A DNA stretch of 64,000 bases from Amorphus coralli DSM 19760 (GTDB lineage Bacteria; Pseudomonadota; Alphaproteobacteria; Rhizobiales; Amorphaceae). Under the pieces are notes generated by a model that saw only the letters and a list, made by a program, of their open reading frames with translations, was not told where the DNA came from and searched no databases. Position numbers and translations under genes: made by a program. Where the stretch lies: assembly GCF_000374525.1 (NCBI RefSeq), contig NZ_KB894571.1, positions 62,001 to 126,000 of the forward strand, given 5' to 3'. How positions within the stretch are numbered: the stretch's first letter is position 1; every line of letters starts with the position of its first letter. Below, one piece after another: positions 25,721-34,589 of the stretch.

Positions 25721-26698
25721 ATGACCAGCCGACACTCGATCACGACTGCCGGTGCCCGCCTTCTGCTCGGCGGCACCATCCTGGCGGCCGCGGCCGGCAG
25801 CGCCTTCGCCCAGAGCGTTCCGGAATCCGAAGATCCCATCAAGATGACGGTCAACGACTGGACCGGCCAGGAGATCACCACCCGTGTCATGGGCGGCGTG
25901 CTCGAGGAGATGGGCTACAACGTCGAGTATGTTCAGGCCGACTACCTCGCCCAGTTCGCCGGGCTGGAGAGCGGCGACCTCGACGTGGCCATGGAGATCT
26001 GGGAGACCACCGGCAAGGACGCGCTGACCAAGTCGCTGGAGACCGGCGACACCGTCGATCTCGGCGAGACGGGCATGGAAGCCAAGGAAGAGTGGTGGTA
26101 CCCGGCCTACGTCAAGGAAGACTGCCCGGGCCTGCCGGACTGGAAGGCGCTCAACGAGTGCGCCGAGCTGTTCGCCTCTCCCGAGACCAGCCCGAAGGGC
26201 CGCTATCTCGGTGGCCCGGTGACCTGGGGCGGTCATGACGAGGAGCGCATCGAGGCGCTCGGCCTGGACTTCGAGGTGATCCACGCCGGCACCGATGCCG
26301 CGCTGCTCGCCGAGGTTCAGTCGGCCTACCAGCGCAAGAAGCCGATCCTCGCCTGGATCTACGCGCCGCACTGGGCCCCGATCCAGTTCGAGGGCGAGTG
26401 GGTCAAGTTCCCGGAATATGAGGACGCCTGCTACGAGGACGCGAGCTGGGGCGTGAACGAAGAGAAGGCCTACGACTGCGGCAAGCCGTACGGCTGGATC
26501 AAGGCTGTCGGCTGGGCCGGCGGCGAGGAGAAGTGGCCGGCCGCCTACCAGGCCATCCGCAACTTCACCATGACCAACGAGGACATGGGCGAGATGATCG
26601 GCAAGGTCGACGTCGACGGCATGCCGCTGCAGGTTGTGGTCGACGAATGGATCGACGCCAACCAGGACACCTGGAAGAGCTGGATCCCGAAGGGCTGA
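25721..26698 (+). CDS. ProX/OpuAC-type quaternary-amine substrate-binding protein
   Basis: The 325-aa protein has a signal peptide ending AGSAFA-QS and the glycine betaine/choline-binding OpuAC domain. Recognisable parts are VNDWTGQEITTRVMGGVLEEMGY, DVAMEIWETTG and the tryptophan-rich EEWWYPAYV and LAWIYAPHWAP segments that supply cation-pi ligands. It is secreted to the periplasm and feeds the downstream ATPase and fused permease. The compound could be choline, betaine, carnitine or a similar cation. A strong hairpin follows its stop codon. Confidence 0.92.
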   Translation: MTSRHSITTAGARLLLGGTILAAAAGSAFAQSVPESEDPIKMTVNDWTGQEITTRVMGGVLEEMGYNVEYVQADYLAQFAGLESGDLDVAMEIWETTGKDALTKSLETGDTVDLGETGMEAKEEWWYPAYVKEDCPGLPDWKALNECAELFASPETSPKGRYLGGPVTWGGHDEERIEALGLDFEVIHAGTDAALLAEVQSAYQRKKPILAWIYAPHWAPIQFEGEWVKFPEYEDACYEDASWGVNEEKAYDCGKPYGWIKAVGWAGGEEKWPAAYQAIRNFTMTNEDMGEMIGKVDVDGMPLQVVVDEWIDANQDTWKSWIPKG

Positions 26699-26705
26699 TG
26701 CACCA

Positions 26706-26738
26706 TCGCGGACGGGGCCATCGCCGCCCCGTCCGCGA
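26706..26738 (+). terminator. Intercistronic hairpin after the ProX-like gene
   Basis: Perfect 13-bp arms at 26706-26718 and 26726-26738 close a 7-base loop. No T-run follows, so it is more likely a processing or stabilising hairpin, or weak attenuator, that favours binding-protein expression over the downstream ATPase. Confidence 0.55.
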
Positions 26739-26789
26739 ACTCCCTGCTGCGATCCTGATCGACCCGTCCATCAACAGCTGCCCGAGTAC

Positions 26790-27887
26790 ATGTCCGACAC
26801 CGCCGCCGCATCCGCCTCCGCCACCCCCGCGAACGCCCCGTCCGCAGACGGCGACGAGGAGCGCAGCGTAAAGCTCTCCTGCAGGGGGCTCTGGAAGATC
26901 TTCGGCGACGACACGGACGATGCGCGCAGGTTTCTGGAGCGTCACGGCGGCACCCCGACGACCGAGGCCCTCGACAAGGCCGGCCTGACGCCTGCCGTCC
27001 GCAACGCCTCCCTCGACGTCCACGAGGGCGAGATCTTCGTCATCATGGGCCTGTCGGGCTCCGGCAAGTCCACCATCATCCGCTGCCTGTCGCAGCTTCT
27101 CGAGCCCACCGCCGGCGAGCTCGTTTTCGAGGGGCAGGACCTGCTTGCCTGCTCGCGCAAGGAGCTCATCGACATCCGCCGGCACAAGATGGGCATGGTG
27201 TTCCAGCACTTCGCCCTGCTGCCGTACCTCACCGTTCTCGGCAACGTCACCTTCCCGCTGGAAATCCAGGGCGTCGACCGCGCCACCCGCGAGCAGCGCG
27301 CCATGGAGGTCATCGAGCTGGTGGGCCTGGGCGGCCGCGAGCTCGACTTTCCCCGCGCCCTGTCCGGCGGACAGCAGCAGCGCGTCGGCATCGCCCGCTC
27401 GCTGGCCACGGAGCCCGAGCTCTGGTTTCTCGACGAGCCGTTCTCGGCGCTCGATCCGCTGATCCGCCGCGAAATGCAGGACGAATTTCTCCGCCTGCAG
27501 CGGCTGCTGCACAAATCCATCGTCTTCATCACCCACGATTTCGACGAGGCCATCCGCCTCGCCGACCGCATCGCCATCATGAACCACGGCGAGATCGTCC
27601 AGGTGGGCACGCCGGAAGACCTCGTGGTGCGCCCGGCGACGGCCTACGTGGAAGAGTTCACCCGCGACGTGGCCCGCTCCAAGGTGCTCTCGGCGCGCTC
27701 CATCATGAGCCCGCCGGCGCCCGGCACCGACTATGGCGGCGAGGTGAAGCCCGCTGACCGGGTGTCGGCCTTCGCCGCTCCGCTCGTCGCCTCCGGCAAG
27801 CCGTTCGCGGTGGTCAACCGGCGCGGCGAAACCATCGGCCGGATCGACAGGGAGGCGGTCGTCACGCTGCTGGCGGAGTCGGCATGA
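26790..27887 (+). CDS. ProV/OpuAA-type quaternary-amine ABC importer ATPase
   Basis: The 365-aa protein has an N-terminal extension, the ProV-specific LSCRGLWKIFG motif near residue 30, Walker A GLSGSGKST at 87-95, ALSGGQQQRVGIARSL as signature and FLDEPFSALDP as Walker B. The C-terminal 60-70 residues are a short, possibly single CBS-like segment instead of the two CBS domains of osmosensing ProV. It overlaps the permease gene by 4 bp (ATGA). Catabolic uptake is more likely than osmoprotection given the kinases beside it. Confidence 0.93.
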   Translation: MSDTAAASASATPANAPSADGDEERSVKLSCRGLWKIFGDDTDDARRFLERHGGTPTTEALDKAGLTPAVRNASLDVHEGEIFVIMGLSGSGKSTIIRCLSQLLEPTAGELVFEGQDLLACSRKELIDIRRHKMGMVFQHFALLPYLTVLGNVTFPLEIQGVDRATREQRAMEVIELVGLGGRELDFPRALSGGQQQRVGIARSLATEPELWFLDEPFSALDPLIRREMQDEFLRLQRLLHKSIVFITHDFDEAIRLADRIAIMNHGEIVQVGTPEDLVVRPATAYVEEFTRDVARSKVLSARSIMSPPAPGTDYGGEVKPADRVSAFAAPLVASGKPFAVVNRRGETIGRIDREAVVTLLAESA

Positions 27888-29887
27888 GCCTCGCCACCGC
27901 AACCTCCCCTGCCCCGGCTGCGCGCCCGTTCGCCGGCCGGCTCGTCTGGCTCGCCGCCATCGCCGTGCTGGTCGTGCTCTGGCAGATCGCGCCGAGCGTC
28001 GCGTGGATCGGCGATCCCGCCTCGGTCTACATCCTGCCGCTGCAGGGCTGGATCTCCTCGGCCATGGACTGGCTGGTCGACGACCTGTCCTTCGGCCTCT
28101 TCACCTTCAAGGAACTCACCCGGGCCATCGCCTGGCTCCTCGGCCTGCCGCTCAAGGCCTGCATCGCGGTCCTGTCGAAGGGCTGGCACCTGCCGATCGG
28201 CGCCGACGGCGTGTTCGTCCCGCCGGTGCCGTGGTTCGGCGTGGTGGCGGCGGTGACCTGGCTCGGCTGGCGCCTCGGCGGCCGCAGCCTCGCCATCCTC
28301 GTCGCCCTCTGCTTTCTCTACCTCGCCGTCTTCGGCCAGTGGGCGAGCGCCATGATCACCCTGTCGTCGATCCTGGTCGCCGTGCCGGTGGGCGTCGTCG
28401 TCGGCATCGCGCTGGGCATCGTCGCCCACCGCAGCGAAACGCTGGCAGCCCTGATCAGGCCGCTGCTCGACCTGATGCAGACGGTGCCGGTCTTCGCCTA
28501 CCTCGTTCCGGTCCTCTTCCTGTTCGGCTTCGGCCCGGTCTCCGCGATGATCGCGACGATCATCTACGCCATGCCGCCGATGGTCCGCGTCACCATGCTG
28601 GCGCTGAAGAGCGTGCCGCCGGAAGTCGTCGAGTTCGGCCACATGGCCGGCTGCACGCCGCGGCAGATGCTGTGGCGGATCCTGCTGCCGGCCGCCCGGC
28701 CGAGCCTGATGGTGGGCGTCAACCAGGTGATCATGCTGTCCCTCAACATGGTCATCATTGCCTCGATGATCGGCGCCGGCGGGCTGGGCCGCGACGTCCT
28801 GACCTCGCTGCGCCGCCTCGCCATCGGCGACGGCCTGGAGGCCGGCATCGCCATCACCCTGCTCGCCATTTCGCTCGACCGGCTCAGCCAGGCCTTCGTC
28901 TACCGCCAGAAGCAGCCGCTCCATCTGGAGCAGGGCATGGGCTTCCTCGTCCGCCACGCCACGCTGAGCGTGTTTTTCGGCGTGGTCGTCGCCAGCCTGC
29001 TCGTCGCCGCGTTCGAGCCGTCCATCGCGCTCTATCCGAAATCGATGATGCTCAGCACCGCGCCGTTCTGGGACGGGCTGGTGGAATTCGTGAACGTCCA
29101 CCTCTACGAGTATCTGGATGCCATCAAGGCGTTCCTGCTGATCAACGTCCTGGTGCCGCTGAAGCGGTTCATGGTGGACGCGCCCTGGCTCGGCGTGGTC
29201 GTGATCCTCGCCGTTGCCGGCATGCGCCTCGGCGGCGTCCGGCTTGCCATCGCCGTTTCGCTGATGGCGGCCTTCATCGCCCTCACCGGCAACTGGGAGA
29301 AGGCGATGATCTCCGTCTATCTCTGTGGCCTGTCGGTGATCATCGCCAGCCTGATCGGCATCCCGATCGGCATCCTGTCAGCCCGGCACGACGGGTTTCG
29401 CCGGGTCGCCCGGACGACCATCGACACGCTCCAGACGCTGCCAAGCTTCGTCTACCTGATCCCCGTCGTGATGCTGTTCGCCGTCGGCGACTTCTCCGCC
29501 ATGATCGCCATCGTGCTCTACGCCCTGGCGCCGGCGGTGCGCTACGCCGACCATGGCATCCGCCGGGTCCCGGCCAACATCATGGAAGCCGGGACGATGG
29601 CGGGCTGCCGCCCGTCGCAGCTTCTGTGGAAGGTACAGCTCCCGCTGGCCATGCCGGAGCTGATGCTCGGCCTGAACCAGACCATCATGATGGCGCTCTC
29701 GATGCTGGTCATCACAGCCCTCGTTGGCACCAACGATCTCGGCCAGGAGGTCTATATCGCGCTGACCCGGGCCGACATCGGTCACGGTGTGGTGGCTGGC
29801 CTGTGCGTCGCCTTCATCGCGATGATCGCGGACCGGCTCATCAACGCCTGGGCGGAGAACCGCAAGCGCCAGCTGCAGCTGGACTGA
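27884..29887 (+). CDS. Fused tandem ProW-type permease (two BPD_transp_1 domains)
   Basis: The 667-aa membrane protein contains two permease domains in one chain. Each carries an EAA-loop: EFGHMAGCTPRQMLWRI near residue 248 and EAGTMAGCRPSQLLWKV near 568. Ordinary ProW is a single domain that homodimerises; here one polypeptide supplies both halves. Several hydrophobic segments precede the first domain. The gene overlaps the ATPase gene by 4 bp. The stop lies one base beyond the start of an intergenic palindromic element. Confidence 0.93.
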   Translation: MSLATATSPAPAARPFAGRLVWLAAIAVLVVLWQIAPSVAWIGDPASVYILPLQGWISSAMDWLVDDLSFGLFTFKELTRAIAWLLGLPLKACIAVLSKGWHLPIGADGVFVPPVPWFGVVAAVTWLGWRLGGRSLAILVALCFLYLAVFGQWASAMITLSSILVAVPVGVVVGIALGIVAHRSETLAALIRPLLDLMQTVPVFAYLVPVLFLFGFGPVSAMIATIIYAMPPMVRVTMLALKSVPPEVVEFGHMAGCTPRQMLWRILLPAARPSLMVGVNQVIMLSLNMVIIASMIGAGGLGRDVLTSLRRLAIGDGLEAGIAITLLAISLDRLSQAFVYRQKQPLHLEQGMGFLVRHATLSVFFGVVVASLLVAAFEPSIALYPKSMMLSTAPFWDGLVEFVNVHLYEYLDAIKAFLLINVLVPLKRFMVDAPWLGVVVILAVAGMRLGGVRLAIAVSLMAAFIALTGNWEKAMISVYLCGLSVIIASLIGIPIGILSARHDGFRRVARTTIDTLQTLPSFVYLIPVVMLFAVGDFSAMIAIVLYALAPAVRYADHGIRRVPANIMEAGTMAGCRPSQLLWKVQLPLAMPELMLGLNQTIMMALSMLVITALVGTNDLGQEVYIALTRADIGHGVVAGLCVAFIAMIADRLINAWAENRKRQLQLD

Positions 29888-29933
29888 CGCTTTTCCAGGC
29901 GAAGTGGGGCCGGTTCGGCGTCCAAAATCGCGG
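29887..29933 (+). repeat. Rhizobial-type intergenic palindromic element, copy 1
   Basis: The core CCAGGCGAAGTGGGGCCGG (from 29895) and following TTCGGCGTCC match, after inversion, a second element at 57490-57535 over about 45 bases. The end arms (CGCTTTT and AAAATCGCG) pair imperfectly, so this copy is a degenerate hairpin. It starts within the last codon of the permease gene. Similar short palindromic repeats are common between genes in rhizobia. Confidence 0.65.
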
Positions 29934-30012
29934 CCACACAACCTATGAAGCGGGCCGGTCGATCCTGACCGCCTCGACACCGGCACCGGCTTCAGCATTT
30001 CGGGGAGACACA

Positions 30013-30903
30013 ATGGCCTTTTCCGCCACCGCCGCCGCGCGCGCCGCGCGCCTCGACATCTGGACCGGCCCGGTCGATCCGCAGCCAGTGACCGGCGGCA
30101 TCACCAACACCAACTTCCTGGTCGAGGACGGCGGCCGCCGCTGCTTCGTGCGCGTCGGCGAGGACATCCCGGTCCACGGCGTGATGCGCTTCAACGAGCT
30201 GGCCGCCTCGCGCGCCGCCGCCGAGCTCGGCATCTCGCCGCCGGTGCTGCATGCCGAGCCGGGCGTGCTCGTCCTCGATTTCGTCGAGGGCCGGACGCTG
30301 GCCGAGGCGGACATCCGCGACCCGGCCATGCTGCGCCGGATCGTGCCGCTCCTGAAGCGCTGCCACCGCGACATGGCCCGCACCGTGGCCGCTCCGGCGC
30401 TGGTCTTCTGGGTGTTCCACATCTGCCGCCACTATGCCCGTGTCCTCAGCGACGGCGGCAGCCATCATCTGGAGCGCCTGCACGAGCTGATGGAGCGGTG
30501 CGACGTGCTGGAAGCGGCCGTCGGCGAGATCGAGATGGGCTTCGGCCACAACGACCTGCTGCCGGCCAACTTCATCGACGACGGCGAGCGGCTCTGGCTG
30601 ATCGACTGGGACTATGCCGGCTTCAACTCGCCCTTCTTCGATCTGGGCGGGCTGTCCTCCAACAGCCAGTTCGACGCCGACCGGGACGACGAGCTTCTCG
30701 GCCTCTATTTCGACCGCGCGCCAGACACCGACCTGCGCCGGCAGCTTGCGGCGATGAAGACGGCCTCGCTGCTGCGCGAGACCCTGTGGAGCATGGTGTC
30801 GGAGCTGAATTCGTCGGTCGATTTCGACTTCGCCGCCTACACCGACGACAATCTGGCCCGGCTCGAGCGGGCCTGGGACGCCTTCCGCGTCGCCACGGGC
30901 TGA
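30013..30903 (+). CDS. Second choline-kinase-like phosphotransferase
   Basis: The 296-aa protein has the same architecture as the kinase at 23557: VTGGITNTNFLV at 26-37, catalytic loop GHNDLLPANF with H179, D181 and N186, and D198 in LIDWDYAGFNSPFFDLGGL. The two paralogues differ widely in sequence, suggesting different substrates or successive steps. GGGGAGACACA lies before the ATG. It is probably the last gene of the importer operon, 125 bp after the permease with the palindromic element between them. Confidence 0.87.
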   Translation: MAFSATAAARAARLDIWTGPVDPQPVTGGITNTNFLVEDGGRRCFVRVGEDIPVHGVMRFNELAASRAAAELGISPPVLHAEPGVLVLDFVEGRTLAEADIRDPAMLRRIVPLLKRCHRDMARTVAAPALVFWVFHICRHYARVLSDGGSHHLERLHELMERCDVLEAAVGEIEMGFGHNDLLPANFIDDGERLWLIDWDYAGFNSPFFDLGGLSSNSQFDADRDDELLGLYFDRAPDTDLRRQLAAMKTASLLRETLWSMVSELNSSVDFDFAAYTDDNLARLERAWDAFRVATG

Positions 30904-30929
30904 GTCCCCGCTTAGGCCGCGACCGCCTC

Positions 30930-31976
30930 TCAGAGCCCGCGTTCGATGACCTCCAGCGCCCGCACCCCCAGCCGCCGCGCGATGGGCTCCAGGTCGCCGG
31001 CATTCTCGCCGGCGGCGTTGCCGGCGCGCACCCGGTCGGCGATGCCCGCGAAGATCACCCCGAAGCGGAACAGCGCGAACGCCACGTGGAAGGGCGCGAG
31101 CTCCGGCGTGCCGGACGGCGCGCTCGCCCTGTAATACGCCACGAACTCAGCCATCGACGGGATCCCGAGCGCGTCGATGTCCAGGCCTGCGAGCCCGCCA
31201 TACTCGTCCGGTGCCGTCACCCACGGGATGCAGCAGAAGCCGAGATCGGCCAGCGGATGGCCGATGGTGGAGAGCTCCCAGTCGAGGATCGCCACCACCT
31301 TCGGCTCGCTCGGATGGAACATGAGGTTGCCGAGCCGGAAATCGCCGTGGGCGATCGCCGCACGGCCGTCATCCTCCGGCATGTGCTCACCCAGCCAGAC
31401 GGCAACCCGTTCCAGTTCCCGGATCGGCTCGCCGGCGAAGCCCTCCAGCTGCCGTGTCCAGCGCGCCACCTGCCGTTCGAAGTAGCTGCCGGGGCGGCCA
31501 TAATTGCCGAGGCCGACCGCCGGCGGGTCGACGGCGTGCATCCGCGCCATCGTCTCCGCCATCGCCTCGTAGAGCGCGCGGCGCTCGGTCGGATCGACGC
31601 CCGGCAGTGCGCAGTCGGAAAACACACGCCCCTCCACCCGCTCCATCAGGTAAAACGGCGTGCCGAGCAGGCCGCCGTCCTCTTCGAGCAGGATCGTTGC
31701 CGGCACCGGAACGTGGGTGGAGCGCAGGGCGCTCAGCACGCGATACTCCCGCTCGATGGCGTGCGCGCCCTTCAGGATCGGTCCCGCCGGCTTCTTGCGC
31801 AGCACCATCCGCCGGCCGCCATGCTCCACGAAATAGGTCGGGTTGGACTGGCCTCCGCCGATCCGCTCCAGGACGAGATCGCCGGACGGCCCGAACCGGT
31901 CGTCGAGGAAGTCCTTCAGCCGCGCCGGGTCGAAGTCGGCGGCGCCGGTGACCCGCGCGTCGGGCGCCCTGCTCAT
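30930..31976 (-). CDS. ACAD10/11-type kinase (APH-family phosphotransferase)
   Basis: The 348-aa protein has ERIGGGQSNPTYFV near residue 38, LRKKPAGPILKGAHAIEREYRVL near 58 and the catalytic AIAHGDFRLGNLMFH and ILDWELSTIGHPLADLG. This is the N-terminal kinase domain found fused to an acyl-CoA dehydrogenase in human ACAD10 and ACAD11; here the two are separate genes overlapping by 4 bp. In the animal enzymes the kinase phosphorylates a 4-hydroxyacyl-CoA, which the dehydrogenase-like part then converts. A similar hydroxyacyl-CoA role is plausible. Confidence 0.88.
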   Translation of the reverse strand: MSRAPDARVTGAADFDPARLKDFLDDRFGPSGDLVLERIGGGQSNPTYFVEHGGRRMVLRKKPAGPILKGAHAIEREYRVLSALRSTHVPVPATILLEEDGGLLGTPFYLMERVEGRVFSDCALPGVDPTERRALYEAMAETMARMHAVDPPAVGLGNYGRPGSYFERQVARWTRQLEGFAGEPIRELERVAVWLGEHMPEDDGRAAIAHGDFRLGNLMFHPSEPKVVAILDWELSTIGHPLADLGFCCIPWVTAPDEYGGLAGLDIDALGIPSMAEFVAYYRASAPSGTPELAPFHVAFALFRFGVIFAGIADRVRAGNAAGENAGDLEPIARRLGVRALEVIERGL

Positions 31977-33181
31977 GCCTCCGCCACGTCCCACGACCAG
32001 AAATCCGTCCCCTCCTCCGCCAGGTGGCGGTTCAGCACCATCTTGTGGACCTCGTCCGCCCCGTCCACCAACCGCGCCTGGCGCGCGTAGCGGTAGATCC
32101 ATTCCAGCGGCGTGTCGGTGGAATAGCCGCGCGCGCCATTGATCTGGATCGCCACGTCCGCCGCCTTGTGCAGCACGTTGGCCACGTGGATCTTGGCCAT
32201 GGAGATCTCCTTGCGGGCGAAGCCGCCCCGGTCGAGCTCCCAGGCGGCCTTCATCACCAGAAGCCGGCCGATCTCGATCTGCATGGCGAGATCGCCGAGC
32301 ATCACCTGCACGGTCTCGCGCTCGGCAAGCCGCATGCCGAACCCCTCCCGCGTCTCCGCATAGGCGCGCGCCACCTCCACACAGCGCTTGGCGAGGCCCA
32401 GCCAGCGCATGCAGTGGGTGAGCCGCGCCGGCCCCAGCCGGGTCTGGGTGACCTTGAGGCCCCGTCCTTCGCCGACCAGCACGTTCTCCGCCGGGATTTC
32501 CAGCCCGTCGAACTCCAGCTCGCAGTGGCCGCCATGCTCTTCCGGACCCATGATCCCGATGCGCCGGACGATGCGCCAGCCGGGCTGGTCGCGATGGAAG
32601 AGGAAGGCGGTCAGGCCGGCGCGCGGATCGTCGGAGGTGCGCGCGATCAGGGTGAAGTGCGCCGCCTCCTCCGCGCCGGTGATGAACCATTTGCGTCCCG
32701 TCACCACGTAGACGTCGCCGCGGCGCTCGGCACGGGTGCGGATCATTGAGGGATCGGAGCCGCCGCCGGGATGCGGCTCGGTCATGGCGAAAGCCGAACG
32801 CACCGATCCGTCGGCGATGGGCGTGAGCCAGCGCGCCTTCTGCTCGGGCGTGCCGAGCATGTCGAGCATCATCATGTTGCCGTCGTCGGGCGCGGCGGAG
32901 TTGAAGACGACCGGGCCGAAGATCGACCGGTTCATCGCCTCGTAGCAGATCGCCATCGCCTGCCGGTTCAGCCCTCGCCCGCCCTCGTCGCGCGAGAGCT
33001 GCAGCGTCCACAGCCCCTGCGCCCGGGCCTTTGCCCGGCACCGGTCCAAAAGGTCGAGCCGGATGTTGCCGTAGTCGTCGTATGAGGCCCGGTCCGCCTC
33101 CAGCGGGATCAGCTCATCGGCGACGAAGGCGGCGATCTGCGCGCGCAGATCCTCGATTTCCGCGGGGATGGTGAAATCCAT
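31973..33181 (-). CDS. ACAD10/11-type acyl-CoA dehydrogenase
   Basis: The 402-aa protein is a full acyl-CoA dehydrogenase: N-terminal helices, FAMTEPHPGGGSDPSMI near residue 132 (flavin/substrate contact), VVTGRKWFITGA near 158, and the C-terminal helical domain with QINGARGYSTDTPLEWIYR. It oxidises or dehydrates an acyl-CoA with FAD and ETF. It is first in the two-gene unit with the APH-type kinase and typical of the ACAD11 subgroup. It is separated from the sugar-acid operon by 123 bp. Confidence 0.9.
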   Translation of the reverse strand: MDFTIPAEIEDLRAQIAAFVADELIPLEADRASYDDYGNIRLDLLDRCRAKARAQGLWTLQLSRDEGGRGLNRQAMAICYEAMNRSIFGPVVFNSAAPDDGNMMMLDMLGTPEQKARWLTPIADGSVRSAFAMTEPHPGGGSDPSMIRTRAERRGDVYVVTGRKWFITGAEEAAHFTLIARTSDDPRAGLTAFLFHRDQPGWRIVRRIGIMGPEEHGGHCELEFDGLEIPAENVLVGEGRGLKVTQTRLGPARLTHCMRWLGLAKRCVEVARAYAETREGFGMRLAERETVQVMLGDLAMQIEIGRLLVMKAAWELDRGGFARKEISMAKIHVANVLHKAADVAIQINGARGYSTDTPLEWIYRYARQARLVDGADEVHKMVLNRHLAEEGTDFWSWDVAEA

Positions 33182-33304
33182 GCGTCCTCCCGGTCATGCC
33201 GCATCCGGTCTTGGTGGGCGACCGGGCTCGGTCGCCGGCCGGATTGCCGGTCCAGACTACAGGCGATCGCGATCGGATCGAGAGGGAATCACAGCCCGGC
33301 CGGA

Positions 33305-34588
33305 TCAGAGCACCGAGGTGGCGAAGCGGTCATAGAGCGACGGTCCGCCCATCTGCCCACCCTTGAGCATCAGCCGGATACCGTCGAGCCGGGGCGAATC
33401 GGCGCGGCCTGCGCACAGCGCCACCCCGGGATCCAGATCGGTAAGGTACTCGATGCTGGTCAGTCCGACGGCCCGGCAGACCGCGCTCGACGTATCGCCG
33501 CCGGCCACCCCGAGACGCCGCAAGGCAACGCTGCCGACCACTGCGCCGACGAAATCCGCCGAGAGGTCTGCCAGTACCGCCCCGCTCTCCGCATAGCGCT
33601 CGCTCGCCACCAGGTGGGCCAGCACGTCGTCGCCCTCGCCCAGCGCCGCCACGCAGGTCTCTAGCGCCCGCTGCCGCGCCGCGGCGTTCGACATGACGCT
33701 GGCCGGCAGCGGGATCTTCCGGAACCGTTCCGCCGCCGCGATCTGCGCCTCCGTCACCGAGGACCGGCTGCCGGCGAAGACGAACGTCGCCCCGTCCAGC
33801 GGCGGCACGCCGAAGGCGCCCAGATGCGCGACGCTTGATGCCGGATCGCGCAACGCTTCCGCCACGCTGCTGGCGCCCACCATCAGCACCGGCCGGTCGG
33901 TTTCGAGCCGTCGCAGCGCCGCGCCGAGCATTCCGAGGTCGCCGGTCTCGACCGCGTCCACCAGCAGCCGTGTCATCCCCCCGTCGAGGCAGCCCTGGAG
34001 ATGCCTCGCCAGGTCGTCGACGCTCCCGGCCCGCAGCGTGGGCCGGTCGATCAATTGAAGCCCGTCCAGCCCCTGCGCCGCCAGATGCTGGCGCAGATCC
34101 GCCTCGCCCATGGGCGTCACCGGATGCTGCGCCATCACCGGATGCCGGTCGATCCGGTGGACGGCGCCATCGGCGGCCCGCGCGAACAGCGTGCCGAACA
34201 GGCAGTAGCGGCCGAGGCTCGGCTGGCCACCGATGACCACCACCAGCGCCGGATCGAGCGTCCGGGCGAGCGCCGAGACGGCCGCGCCGATGCTGCCGGT
34301 GTCCGGGCTGGAATCGAAGGTGGAGCAGACCTTCAGATGGTAGAAGCGGGCGCCGAGCCTCGCCAGCCGCGGCGCCAGGGCGGCCACCTGCGTGGAAATC
34401 TCTGCTGCCGGCATCGCCCGCAGCCCGGTCGCCACCCCTACCGCGTCGTCGGAGCCGACCGCGTCGGGATCAGGCACGTCGAGGAACAGACGCGCCTGCC
34501 TGCCCGTGCGGGCCAGCGTCGCCAACGTGTCCGACGCGCCGGTGAAGTCGTCGCCGATAAAGGCGATCTCGGGCGCCGGACGGGCCAT
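33305..34588 (-). CDS. Four-carbon acid sugar kinase family protein (DUF1537)
   Basis: The 427-aa kinase has the N-terminal GDDFTGASDTL at residues 12-22 and C-terminal VAGGDTSSAVCRAVG near residue 365, the paired motifs of DUF1537 enzymes such as OtnK, DtnK and OiaK. These phosphorylate four-carbon sugar acids or 3-oxo-isoapionate. Its start is only one base from the stop of the RuBisCO-like gene. In characterised apionate pathways a DUF1537 kinase (OiaK) makes the 4-phosphate that a RuBisCO-like protein then uses; I infer the same pairing here. Confidence 0.92.
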   Translation of the reverse strand: MARPAPEIAFIGDDFTGASDTLATLARTGRQARLFLDVPDPDAVGSDDAVGVATGLRAMPAAEISTQVAALAPRLARLGARFYHLKVCSTFDSSPDTGSIGAAVSALARTLDPALVVVIGGQPSLGRYCLFGTLFARAADGAVHRIDRHPVMAQHPVTPMGEADLRQHLAAQGLDGLQLIDRPTLRAGSVDDLARHLQGCLDGGMTRLLVDAVETGDLGMLGAALRRLETDRPVLMVGASSVAEALRDPASSVAHLGAFGVPPLDGATFVFAGSRSSVTEAQIAAAERFRKIPLPASVMSNAAARQRALETCVAALGEGDDVLAHLVASERYAESGAVLADLSADFVGAVVGSVALRRLGVAGGDTSSAVCRAVGLTSIEYLTDLDPGVALCAGRADSPRLDGIRLMLKGGQMGGPSLYDRFATSVL

Positions 34589-34589
34589 G

